Assembly: GCA_930990125.1 (NCBI GenBank)
Contig: CAKNOI010000004.1
Span: 1 to 64,000, forward strand
Direction: 5' to 3'
Origin: an uncultured Clostridiaceae bacterium
GTDB taxonomy: Bacteria; Bacillota; Clostridia; TANB77; CAG-508
DNA: 64,000 nt
The translations under genes and the position numbers were made by a program. The notes under the pieces were generated by a model that saw nothing but the letters and a program-made list of their open reading frames with translations, had not been told where the DNA came from and ran no database searches. This document shows, one piece after another, positions 24,128-31,829 of the stretch. How positions within the stretch are numbered: the stretch's first letter is position 1; the number at the start of each line of letters is the position of its first letter.

Positions 24128-25483
24128 ATGAAAACAATAAGAAGATGTAATAAAGGAATTACACTAGTGGCATTGGTAATAACTGTAATTGTACTTATTA
24201 TTTTAGCAGGAATAACATTAAGTATGGTTGTTGGAGATGGTGGACTTATAGAAGAAACAGACAAAACAGCACAAAACATGGCAAATTCTATAGGACTAGA
24301 AAATGCCATTGCACAGAATTTAATTAATGAATTAGGAGAATTATCTCAAGTAAAAGATGATGATATTACTGTTTTACCAGAAATTCCAGATGGAGCTCTT
24401 GAATTTGGAGAAACAGTGTGGGAAAATGGAAAAGCAAAAGTAAGTATTAGTACAGAATTAGAGGGAGCAATAATCGAATATCAAATTAATACTACTGAAG
24501 GCGAATGGTACCGTTTAGGGAATGGACAAGAGGTAACAGATTTGCTTTATCAAAATATATTGTATGCAAGATTAGTAAAAGGAAACGCTACAGGAAAAGT
24601 AGAACAAAAGGTAATTGAAGATACAAATTTACCAACAGTAACAATAACGGCAGGAACAACGACGATTAATAGTATACCAGTAACAGTAACAGCTGTAGAT
24701 GGAGAAAGTGGTATTGCAGAAGATGCAGAATATCAGTTTTATATAGGCGATACATTACAAGGCACTTCAACAACCAATAGTTATAATTATACCGGATTGA
24801 GTGGAAATACAGACTACACCTTAAAAGTAAAAGTAAGGGATAAGGCTGGAAATTTAGGAGAAGGAACAACCGTTGCAAGAACACAAATAGCACCACCAAC
24901 AGGTTGGAATCAATCCAATGTTTATACTTCTTCTGGAACATTTGTAGCCCCAAAAACAGGATATTACAAATTTGCAGCTTATGCAGCTAGTGGTAGTGGT
25001 GGCTCCGGAACGCAATTTAAATATAAATCTAAAGGACCTGATGGGCAGTATGATGGATATGACAAAGCGTATGGAGGAGGCAGCGGTGGTTGCGGTGGTT
25101 ACGCTGAGTCACAGTTTTTACTAACAGAAGGACAAGCAATATCTTTTACATTTAGTGGAGGAAATATTAGTTGTAATGGAATTAATGTTACAGCAGGAAC
25201 GAGTGGAGGTTCTCCAAGTACTTCAAGTAGAGGTTCAGCAGGACGTGCCGGTTCTGCCTCAGGAGGAAATTTGATGAACGTACAGGGAAAGAATGGTTCT
25301 AGTGGAGGACATTGGTCTGGTTCTAATAATGCTTATTGTAAATTTAATGCACCAAAAGGTGGAACAAATGGATATTGTACTGGTGGAAATGGACCATCAT
25401 GCGATGGTTGGAAATCAACAGGTACTAGTGCAACCTCAGGAAATAGTGCTAAGTTAGTAGTTTATAGTGGAAATACCAATTAA
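24128..25483 (+). CDS. Pilin-like Gly-rich surface protein, copy 1
   Basis: A 451-residue protein with three parts. A type IV prepilin-like N-terminus has a basic leader ending in KG10, then a hydrophobic helix ITLVALVITVIVLIILAG; the usual Glu at mature position 5 is Ala. The middle (about 85-260) holds two beta-rich Ig/FN3-like modules (including DGESGIAEDAEYQF and DYTLKVKVRDKAGN). The C-terminus (about 280-451) is a Gly-rich domain with GGGSGGCGGYAESQF, similar to Gly-rich domains of phage tail and adhesin proteins. Such proteins would be anchored by the helix or built into a filament, with the Gly-rich head exposed. No pilus-assembly genes are nearby. It is closely paralogous to the next gene. 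Confidence 0.75.
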   Translation: MKTIRRCNKGITLVALVITVIVLIILAGITLSMVVGDGGLIEETDKTAQNMANSIGLENAIAQNLINELGELSQVKDDDITVLPEIPDGALEFGETVWENGKAKVSISTELEGAIIEYQINTTEGEWYRLGNGQEVTDLLYQNILYARLVKGNATGKVEQKVIEDTNLPTVTITAGTTTINSIPVTVTAVDGESGIAEDAEYQFYIGDTLQGTSTTNSYNYTGLSGNTDYTLKVKVRDKAGNLGEGTTVARTQIAPPTGWNQSNVYTSSGTFVAPKTGYYKFAAYAASGSGGSGTQFKYKSKGPDGQYDGYDKAYGGGSGGCGGYAESQFLLTEGQAISFTFSGGNISCNGINVTAGTSGGSPSTSSRGSAGRAGSASGGNLMNVQGKNGSSGGHWSGSNNAYCKFNAPKGGTNGYCTGGNGPSCDGWKSTGTSATSGNSAKLVVYSGNTN

Positions 25484-25487
25484 AAAG

Positions 25488-25516
25488 ATGCTTTCGTGAA
25501 AACGAAAGCATTTTTA
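25488..25516 (+). terminator. Terminator after pilin-like copy 1
   Basis: ATGCTTTCGT-gaaa-ACGAAAGCAT followed by TTTTT. Confidence 0.9.
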
Positions 25517-25557
25517 ATGCAAGGATATCAAGAAAAAACTTGTTTGGAATTAAAAAA

Positions 25558-25632
25558 AACTCTTGCAAAAATATAGTTTTGTGGTAGAATATACTAGAAA
25601 ATTTGTTTGAACACAGGAGGAAATATGTTTGC
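25558..25632 (+). repeat. Duplicate of the ruvA promoter and start
   Basis: These 75 nt align without gaps to 27253-27327, differing at 8 positions by my count. They include a TTGCAA/TAGAAT promoter (25563-25590), the GGAGGAAA ribosome site and the ATGTTTGC start of ruvA. Similarity ends right after the start codon region. It is best read as the scar of a tandem duplication that spanned a pilin-like gene and the 5' end of ruvA. Confidence 0.85.
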
Positions 25633-25717
25633 TAGGACGTTTTTTATGGAAAAGTGTAATATTGAAGAAGATAAAATACAAAAAAATACAAAAAGAAAGA
25701 GCTTGACAAAAAAATAA
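25625..25717 (+). pseudogene. 30-codon ORF on orphaned ruvA start
   Basis: The duplicated ruvA ribosome site and ATG lead into a 30-codon frame beginning MFARTFF. After the first codons it has no resemblance to RuvA. It is probably a remnant with no function, though it has all signals to be translated. The promoter of the next gene lies inside its end. Confidence 0.55.
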
Positions 25718-25731
25718 GTAAAGGTTACAAT
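25703..25731 (+). promoter_or_regulatory. Promoter of second pilin-like gene
   Basis: TTGACA (25703-25708), a 17-bp spacer and TACAAT (25726-25731). Confidence 0.88.
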
Positions 25732-25821
25732 AGGTATTCTAAGAAGGAATAAAAAAGATAAAATTAGGAAAAATAAATAAAAATATATATTTTCTAATAA
25801 AGAACAAAGGAAGGATGAAAA

Positions 25822-27162
25822 ATGAGACAAAAACAAGGAAATAAAGGAATTACATTGGTAGCGTTGGTAATAACTATTATTGTTCTTATTATTTTAGCAG
25901 GAGTAACATTAAGTACTATTATTGGTACAAATGGAATTATTTCAAAAGCTCAACAAGCTAAGCAGAATATGGTAAATGCTTCTAAAGAAGAAAATGTTAT
26001 GCTACAAAATTTATTTAATGAAATGCAAGAATTAGAAGAAGGAAAAATACCAATTCCAGAGGGTTCCCTTCATTTTGGAGAAATAATATGGGAAAATGGA
26101 ACTGCTAAAATAAGTATTAGTACAGAATTAGAAGGATTTATAATAGAATATCAAATCAATTCCAAAGAGGGAGAATGGAAAGAGCTGGAAAACGGAGGAG
26201 AAATAACAGGCTTAGTATCAAATGATATTGTATTTGCAAGATTGGTAAAAGGAAGTTCTAAAGGAGAAGCAGAGAAAAAGTTAATTGAAGACAAGATACC
26301 TCCAACAGTAACTGTAACTGCAGGAACCACTACTATAAATGAGATACCAGTAACAGTAAGTGTAGAAGATGGGGAAAGCGGAATTGCAGAGGATGTAGAA
26401 TATGAATATTTAGTAGGAGATACCTCACAAGGAACGTCAACAGAAAGTACTTATACGTACAGTAATTTAGCAGGAAATACAGAATATACATTAAAAGTAC
26501 GTGTAAAAGATAAAGCGGGAAATGTTGGAGAAGGAATGGCAGTAGCAAGAACACAAATAGCACCACCGACAGGCTGGAGCCAAATTAATCAATATACATC
26601 ATCTGGATCATTTACTGCACCAGAAACAGGATATTTTAAATTTGCTGCTTATGCAGCTAGTGGCAGTGGTGGTTCTGGCACTGTATTTGCTTATAAAAAT
26701 GAAAGTACATCAGGATATGATGGATATGATGAAGCTGCAGGTGGAGGAAGCGGTGGCTGTGGTGGATACGCTGAGTCACAGTTTTTATTAAATGAAGGAC
26801 AAACAATATCCTTTACATTTAGTAGTGGAAATATTAGTTGTAATGGAATTAATGTTACAGCCGGAGGCAATGGAAGTTCTGCATATAAATCAGGAGGTAG
26901 TGCAAGAGCCGGTTCTGGTGGGCGTGCGGGTTCAGCATCTGGAGGTAATATCACAAATGTAGCAGGAAAAGCAGGGTCTAGTGGTGGAAGATGGCATGGT
27001 GAAAATAATTCAAGGTGCAAATTCAATGCTGCAAAAGGTGCAACAAATGGATATTGTACAGGTGGTGACGGACCATCTTGTGATGGTTGGCAATCAACAG
27101 GTACGAGCGCAACATCAGGAAACGGTGCAAGATTAGTGGTATATCGAGGAAATACCAATTAA
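25822..27162 (+). CDS. Pilin-like Gly-rich surface protein, copy 2
   Basis: A 446-residue paralog of the 24128 gene with the same order of parts. The prepilin-like leader ends in KG9 and is followed by ITLVALVITIIVLIILAG (Ala in place of the mature Glu5). Ig/FN3-like modules follow, then the Gly-rich domain with GGGSGGCGGYAESQF and a C-terminal SCDGWQSTGTSATSGNGARL. Long stretches are identical in protein to copy 1, while the Gly-rich inserts differ in sequence and length, as expected of a surface head under diversifying change. AAGGAAGG precedes the ATG. It has its own promoter and terminator. Confidence 0.75.
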   Translation: MRQKQGNKGITLVALVITIIVLIILAGVTLSTIIGTNGIISKAQQAKQNMVNASKEENVMLQNLFNEMQELEEGKIPIPEGSLHFGEIIWENGTAKISISTELEGFIIEYQINSKEGEWKELENGGEITGLVSNDIVFARLVKGSSKGEAEKKLIEDKIPPTVTVTAGTTTINEIPVTVSVEDGESGIAEDVEYEYLVGDTSQGTSTESTYTYSNLAGNTEYTLKVRVKDKAGNVGEGMAVARTQIAPPTGWSQINQYTSSGSFTAPETGYFKFAAYAASGSGGSGTVFAYKNESTSGYDGYDEAAGGGSGGCGGYAESQFLLNEGQTISFTFSSGNISCNGINVTAGGNGSSAYKSGGSARAGSGGRAGSASGGNITNVAGKAGSSGGRWHGENNSRCKFNAAKGATNGYCTGGDGPSCDGWQSTGTSATSGNGARLVVYRGNTN

Positions 27163-27168
27163 CTAAAA

Positions 27169-27200
27169 GACACTTTCGTTTTTGACGGAAGTGTCTTTTT
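27169..27200 (+). terminator. Terminator after pilin-like copy 2
   Basis: GACACTTTCGT and ACGGAAGTGTC pair (one wobble), followed by TTTTT. Confidence 0.85.
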
Positions 27201-27252
27201 AAAAGTATTATAATAGATAAAGAAAGTTTTTTTCTTTTTTAAAGCCAACAAA

Positions 27253-27327
27253 AACTCTTGCAAAAAAAAAGTTTTATGATACAATATACTAGAAAATTTG
27301 TTTGAATACGGGAGGAAACATGTTTGC
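27253..27327 (+). repeat. Original ruvA promoter block
   Basis: The promoter is TTGCAA (27258-27263), a 16-bp spacer and TACAAT (27280-27285), followed by GGGAGGAAAC and the ruvA ATG at 27320. It is the intact counterpart of the duplicate at 25558-25632. Confidence 0.85.
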
Positions 27328-27928
27328 ATATATCAAAGGAAAACTGGAAATGAAATTTCAAGATTACATTGTAGTAGAAGCAGGTGGTGGCATTGGATAT
27401 AAAATTTTTATGTCTGCCAATGCTATGCAAAAAATAGGAGAAGTGGGAAACGAAGTAAAAATATATACTTATCTGCGAGTAAGGGAAGACGATGTTAGTA
27501 TATATGGTTTTTCTAGTAATGAAGAACTAAGAATGTTTGAACTTTTATTATCTGTAAGTGGAATTGGAGCAAAATCTGCTTTAACTATTTTATCTAATAT
27601 AGCACCATCAAAACTAGCTTTAGCAGTAATAAGTAATGATGTAACTACATTAAAAGCGTTACCAGGTATAGGTGCTAAATCTGCAGCTAGAATGGTATTA
27701 GAATTAAAAGATAAACTAAAAACAGAAAGCAGTGTTAGTACAGAAACACCAGTAGAAGTAGAAGAAGCTATTTTAGAGGATAATAAACAATCAGAAGCTA
27801 TTTCTGCTTTAATGGTACTAGGTTATACAAGAAAAGAAGTAGAGCAGGTATTTGTGAAAATAAAAGAAAAAGATACCTTATCGGTAGAAGAATTAATTCG
27901 CAAAGCATTGATGCTTTTAGCAAGATAA
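27320..27928 (+). CDS. ruvA: Holliday junction protein RuvA
   Basis: A 202-residue RuvA: an N-terminal OB domain (MFAYIKGKLEMKFQDYIVVE), two helix-hairpin-helix motifs (LSVSGIGAKSALTIL and ALPGIGAKSAARMVLELK) that bind the junction, and a C-terminal domain III (about 150-202) that contacts RuvB. The start at 27320 fits GGGAGG and the family; an upstream in-frame ATG lies within the promoter transcript leader. RuvB is not adjacent; instead rarA follows after 15 nt. Confidence 0.96.
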   Translation: MFAYIKGKLEMKFQDYIVVEAGGGIGYKIFMSANAMQKIGEVGNEVKIYTYLRVREDDVSIYGFSSNEELRMFELLLSVSGIGAKSALTILSNIAPSKLALAVISNDVTTLKALPGIGAKSAARMVLELKDKLKTESSVSTETPVEVEEAILEDNKQSEAISALMVLGYTRKEVEQVFVKIKEKDTLSVEELIRKALMLLAR

Positions 27929-27943
27929 AAAGAGGGAAGAAGT

Positions 27944-29191
27944 ATGAATTCAAGTGAACCATTAGCATTTCGTATGAGACCAAAAACATTAGAAGATTAT
28001 GTAGGTCAAGAACATATTTTAGGAAAAGATAAGTTACTATATCGTACCATAAAAGCAGATAGGCTTTCTAGTCTTATTTTATGGGGGCCACCAGGCTGTG
28101 GCAAAACATCACTTGCTAAAGTGATTAGTAATACCACCAAATATAGTTTTACCAGAATTAATGCAGTAACGGCGGGGATAGCAGATATAAAAAGAGCCGT
28201 AGAGGAAGCAAAAAATCCAATTTTAAATCCATCTGGTAAATGCATTTTGTTTATTGATGAAATTCACCGCTTTAATAAATTACAACAAGATGCACTTTTG
28301 CCTTATGTAGAAAATGGTACAGTGATTTTAATTGGAGCAACAACGGAGAATCCGTACTTTGAGGTAAACAAAGCACTTATTTCACGCTCTATGGTAGTAA
28401 AACTAAATCCGTTAACCAAGGAAGATATTTTTCATATTCTAAAAAATGCATTGGTAAAAAAGGAAGGACTAGGAGACTATCAAATAAAAGTAGACGATAG
28501 CACTTTGCTAAAAATCGCAGATACGGCAAATGGAGATGTAAGAACAGCACTAAATGGATTAGAAGTAGCAGTTTTAACAACTCCTATGGAAGCCGATGGC
28601 TATATTCATATTACAGATGAAGTGGCAAAAGAAAGTGTACAAAACAGAAAAGCATTATTTGATAAAAATGGAGATAGCCATTACGATAATATTAGTGCAT
28701 TTATTAAGTCAATGCGTGGAAGTGACCCAGATGCAGCTGTTTTTTACTTAGCAAGAGCATTAAATGGAGGAGAAGATCCTGTATTCTTAGCAAGAAGAAT
28801 TGTAATTGCTTCTTCAGAAGACGTGGGAATGGCAGACCCAAACGCATTAGTTATTGCTACCAATGCCATGCAAGCAGTAACCATGGTAGGAATGCCAGAA
28901 GCAAGAATTATTTTGGCAGAAGCGGCAATTTATGTAGCAACAGCAAAAAAATCTAATTGTTCCTATATGGCAATTAATAAAGCATTAGAAGATGTAAGTA
29001 CAAAAGATACAGGAGAAATTCCAATGCACATACGTAATGCACCAGCAGAAGGAATGGAAGAACTAGGATATGGAGAAGGATATAAGTATCCACACAATTA
29101 TCCAGGACATGTAGTAGAACAACAGTATTTACCAGATAAAATGCTAGGAACAAAATATTATGTGAAAGACGATACAGTGGAATCAGGATAA
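27944..29191 (+). CDS. rarA: Replication-associated recombination protein RarA
   Basis: A 415-residue AAA+ ATPase of the RarA/MgsA/WRNIP1 family acting at stalled replication forks. Walker A is GPPGCGKT at 48-55, Walker B is FIDEIHRFN, sensor-type IGATTENP and SRSMV follow, and the C-terminal tetramerisation part has PAEGMEELGYGEGYKYPHN in parts (EGMEELGYGE, YKYPHNYPGH). AGAGGGAAG precedes the ATG. It is probably co-transcribed with ruvA. Confidence 0.94.
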   Translation: MNSSEPLAFRMRPKTLEDYVGQEHILGKDKLLYRTIKADRLSSLILWGPPGCGKTSLAKVISNTTKYSFTRINAVTAGIADIKRAVEEAKNPILNPSGKCILFIDEIHRFNKLQQDALLPYVENGTVILIGATTENPYFEVNKALISRSMVVKLNPLTKEDIFHILKNALVKKEGLGDYQIKVDDSTLLKIADTANGDVRTALNGLEVAVLTTPMEADGYIHITDEVAKESVQNRKALFDKNGDSHYDNISAFIKSMRGSDPDAAVFYLARALNGGEDPVFLARRIVIASSEDVGMADPNALVIATNAMQAVTMVGMPEARIILAEAAIYVATAKKSNCSYMAINKALEDVSTKDTGEIPMHIRNAPAEGMEELGYGEGYKYPHNYPGHVVEQQYLPDKMLGTKYYVKDDTVESG

Positions 29192-29225
29192 AGACATGAA
29201 AAAATTTTTCTAATGTCTATATCCA

Positions 29226-29399
29226 TTGAGTTACTTAGATTTAGAGATGGTTGATGTAGTATGGAACTTCGTGCGTATCGGTGGTTATGACCCAGTAGAA
29301 GAATTCGCAAAAGAGGGGAAGGTAAATCTAGAAAAAATAACAGAAAAAATAAAAATGAATTTTGTAACACAATTATTATTTCACGCAAATTGGGAATAA
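29226..29399 (+). pseudogene. Possible remnant of a lost gene
   Basis: A 57-codon frame reads DLEMVDVVWNFVRIGGYD then VEEFAKEGKVNLEKITEKIK and ends in LLFHANWE. The composition is that of a real protein, but no start codon with a ribosome site is present and a stop precedes it. It looks like the C-terminal remnant of a decayed gene. Family not recognised. Confidence 0.4.
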
Positions 29400-29407
29400 C
29401 AAAAACG

Positions 29408-29437
29408 AGGAGTCGATGGTAACAAACATCGACTCCT
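29408..29437. terminator. Strong hairpin terminator
   Basis: AGGAGTCGATG and CATCGACTCCT pair perfectly over 11 bp. The T-run on the minus strand suits the SPFH gene. Confidence 0.8.
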
Positions 29438-29442
29438 AAAAT

Positions 29443-30357
29443 TTAAGCTTTTTTGTTTTTCTTTTCATCTTTAAACATTTCAGCGGCAGCACCTAAACTA
29501 GATAAGGCACTAGTGGCTTCAAAAGGAATAAATACTTTATTAGCATCTCCTTTTGCTACTTCTTGTAATGCCTCTAAAGATTTTAATTGTACTAAAATTT
29601 CATCTGGTGCAGCTTTTTTCATTGCATCATATACCATATGAATTTCTTCTGCTTTTGCTTCTGCTACTTTTTTGATAGCATCGGCTTCACCGGCTGCACG
29701 TCTAATTCTTGCCTCACGGTCTGCTTCTGCTTCTAGAATAGCAGCTTCTTTTTTACCTTCAGCAAGTGTGATAGCAGATTGTCTTTCACCTTCTGCTTGA
29801 AGGATTAATGCTCTTTTATTTCTTTCTGCATTCATTTGTTTTTCCATGGCGTCTCTAATGTCTGCAGGAGGGGTAATATCTTTTATTTCTACACGGTCAA
29901 TTTTACAACCCCATTGGTCTGTGGCTTCATCTAGAATAACACGTAATTGGTCATTAATAGCATCTCTAGAACTAAAGGTAGCATCTAAATCCATTTTACC
30001 AACAATATCACGAATAGTAGTAATGGCTAGATATTCAATACCTTTCTTTAAACTTTGAATTTCGTATACTGCTTTTGCTGGATCTGTAATTTTGTAGAAT
30101 ACTACAGTGTCAATAGTAATAGTAACATTATCTTTGGTAATAACACCTTGTGGTGGAATGTCCATTGTTTGTTGCTTTAAGCTAACAACACTTCTTACAT
30201 GATCAAAAAATGGAATAATAATGGTAAGACCAGCATCTGCAATTTTATGGAACTTACCAAGTCTTTCAATGATGTATACTTCAGATTGTTTTACAACTTT
30301 AATTGTTTTAAAGGCTATGATGAGAATAATAACTAATAATACAAGTAAAACCCACAT
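29443..30357 (-). CDS. SPFH/Band 7 stomatin-like protein
   Basis: A 304-residue membrane scaffold protein: an N-terminal membrane hairpin (about 1-20), the Band 7/SPFH domain (about 20-180, with VYIIERLGKFHKIADAGL and PPQGVITKDNVTI), then a long Ala/Glu/Lys-rich coiled coil (about 185-265), and a Lys-rich end. It resembles QmcA/stomatin-type proteins that oligomerise at the membrane and modulate proteases or membrane domains. It lies 22 nt after an NfeD-type gene, its standard partner. Confidence 0.9.
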   Translation of the reverse strand: MWVLLVLLVIILIIAFKTIKVVKQSEVYIIERLGKFHKIADAGLTIIIPFFDHVRSVVSLKQQTMDIPPQGVITKDNVTITIDTVVFYKITDPAKAVYEIQSLKKGIEYLAITTIRDIVGKMDLDATFSSRDAINDQLRVILDEATDQWGCKIDRVEIKDITPPADIRDAMEKQMNAERNKRALILQAEGERQSAITLAEGKKEAAILEAEADREARIRRAAGEADAIKKVAEAKAEEIHMVYDAMKKAAPDEILVQLKSLEALQEVAKGDANKVFIPFEATSALSSLGAAAEMFKDEKKNKKA

Positions 30358-30379
30358 TTTTTTTTCCTCCTAAAAATAT

Positions 30380-30826
30380 TTAATTTGTACTAGTTGATGG
30401 AACTGTTACAGGCTTAACAACAGCCTTTACACCATCAATACTTAAAATAGTTACTTCCGTTCCCTTTGGAATAACGGTTTCATCCTCTGTTTTGGCAGAC
30501 CAAACTTCGCCACCTATTTTAATTTGGCCATTACCAAGGGTAGTATTAATTTCTTTTGTTACAATAGCATTTTTTCCAATAATAGAATAGCTATTGGTTA
30601 CTACCGTCTTTTTATCAACAAAACGTTTTACTAATGGCTTCGTAAAAATAATAAGTAACACAGAACTTATTACAAATACAGTCATCTGAACAATAATATT
30701 GCTCGTAAAAAAACTAACACACATTGTAATAAGCGAAGCTACTCCAAGCCAAAAGATGAGAAAGCCAACGGTAATTGCTTCACCTATGAAGAATACACCA
30801 GCAGCGATTAACCAAAATTGCCACAT
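30380..30826 (-). CDS. NfeD family membrane protein
   Basis: A 148-residue short NfeD protein: about four membrane segments in the first 75 residues and a C-terminal OB-fold domain (NSYSIIGKNAIVTKEI, GGEVWSAKTEDETVIPKGTE in parts). NfeD partners SPFH/stomatin proteins, and the SPFH gene follows directly. The ATG at 30826 is chosen because GGAGGTG lies just upstream; a start 9 codons earlier lacks a site. A TATAAT (minus strand, 30870-30865) upstream is a likely -10. Confidence 0.88.
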   Translation of the reverse strand: MWQFWLIAAGVFFIGEAITVGFLIFWLGVASLITMCVSFFTSNIIVQMTVFVISSVLLIIFTKPLVKRFVDKKTVVTNSYSIIGKNAIVTKEINTTLGNGQIKIGGEVWSAKTEDETVIPKGTEVTILSIDGVKAVVKPVTVPSTSTN

Positions 30827-30921
30827 ACTTACACCTCCATAACTCTCTTTCATACTACATCTCTATTATACAATAATTTTATGGAAAAAGGAAGTAGGTT
30901 AGAAGGGTTTTTCTATATTTA

Positions 30922-30950
30922 TTGAAAAAAGCTGGCTTATATAGTACAAT
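30922..30950 (+). promoter_or_regulatory. truA promoter
   Basis: TTGAAA (30922-30927), a 17-bp spacer and TACAAT (30945-30950), about 17 nt upstream of the truA start; transcription would begin very close to the start codon. Confidence 0.75.
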
Positions 30951-30967
30951 ATAGCAAAAAGGAAAGA

Positions 30968-31753
30968 ATGATTAAAATGAGAAATATTAAATTAACAATA
31001 GAATATGATGGAAAAGATTTTAATGGATGGCAAAAACAGCCCAATAGGTTAAATATTCAAGGCGAAATAGAAAGAGCAATTTTGGAGGTTACAGGTAAGG
31101 AGGTAAACCTAATTGCTTCTGGAAGAACCGATGCCGGTGTACATGCTTTAGGACAAGTAGCTAATTTTAAAATAGATTCTAACTTCCCAATAGAAAAAAT
31201 GGCAATTGCTTTAAATTCGAAATTAAAACATTCCATTCGTATACAAAAAGCAGAAGAAGTAGAAGAAGACTTTCATGCTAGATACCATTGCAAAAGAAAA
31301 ACATATCGTTATGTAATAGATAATTCAGAACAGGGGAGTGCTATTTATCGAGGACTAGAGTATCATGTAGCACAAAAGCTAGACGTTAAAGGAATGCAAG
31401 AAGCAATAGATTATTTTGTAGGGGAACATAATTTTAGTGCTTTTAAATCTAGTGGAACTAGTAGTAAAAGCAGTGTTCGTACCATTTATGAAGCTAGAAT
31501 ATTAGAAAAAGAAGGAGAAAGAATCTGGATAGAACTTACCGGGAATGGATTTTTATATAACATGGTAAGAATTATTGCAGGAACCATACTAGAAGTAGGC
31601 TTAGGAAAAAGAAAACCACAAGAGATACCAGAAATAATACAGAGTAAAAAAAGAGAAAATGCAGGAAAAACACTTCCTGCGCAAGGATTGTTTTTGGTAA
31701 AAGTAGAATACGAAAAATGCGAAAAAAGTTTCGCAAAAACACTTGCAAAATAA
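30968..31753 (+). CDS. truA: tRNA pseudouridine(38-40) synthase TruA
   Basis: A 261-residue pseudouridine synthase for positions 38-40 of tRNA anticodon arms. The catalytic Asp is D55 in SGRTDAGVHALGQ. LTIEYDGKDFNGWQ near the start and GNGFLYNMVRIIAGTILEVG in parts (GNGFLYNMVR, IIAGTILEVG) are typical. AGGAAAG lies close before the first ATG; the second ATG (30977) has better spacing and may be the real start. The next promoter (dinB) lies in its last codons. Confidence 0.95.
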   Translation: MIKMRNIKLTIEYDGKDFNGWQKQPNRLNIQGEIERAILEVTGKEVNLIASGRTDAGVHALGQVANFKIDSNFPIEKMAIALNSKLKHSIRIQKAEEVEEDFHARYHCKRKTYRYVIDNSEQGSAIYRGLEYHVAQKLDVKGMQEAIDYFVGEHNFSAFKSSGTSSKSSVRTIYEARILEKEGERIWIELTGNGFLYNMVRIIAGTILEVGLGKRKPQEIPEIIQSKKRENAGKTLPAQGLFLVKVEYEKCEKSFAKTLAK

Positions 31754-31771
31754 AAAAGGATATGGTACAAT
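31743..31771 (+). promoter_or_regulatory. dinB promoter
   Basis: TTGCAA (31743-31748), a 17-bp spacer and TACAAT (31766-31771), overlapping the end of truA. No clear LexA box (GAAC-n4-GTTC type) was seen. Confidence 0.75.
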
Positions 31772-31829
31772 ACTAGTGGAGTTAATTTTATTATTTGTAT
31801 GCACTAGATAATTAAAGGAGTGGTTCTTT

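Noticed and set aside
26691-27158. 155-codon Pro-rich frame on the minus strand
   Set aside because: It is the antisense of Gly-rich codons in the pilin-like gene, which turns Gly runs into Pro runs; no ribosome site.
24128-27162. Prophage tail-fibre genes
   Set aside because: The Gly-rich heads look like tail tips, but the prepilin-type N-termini and absence of any phage gene nearby argue against a prophage.
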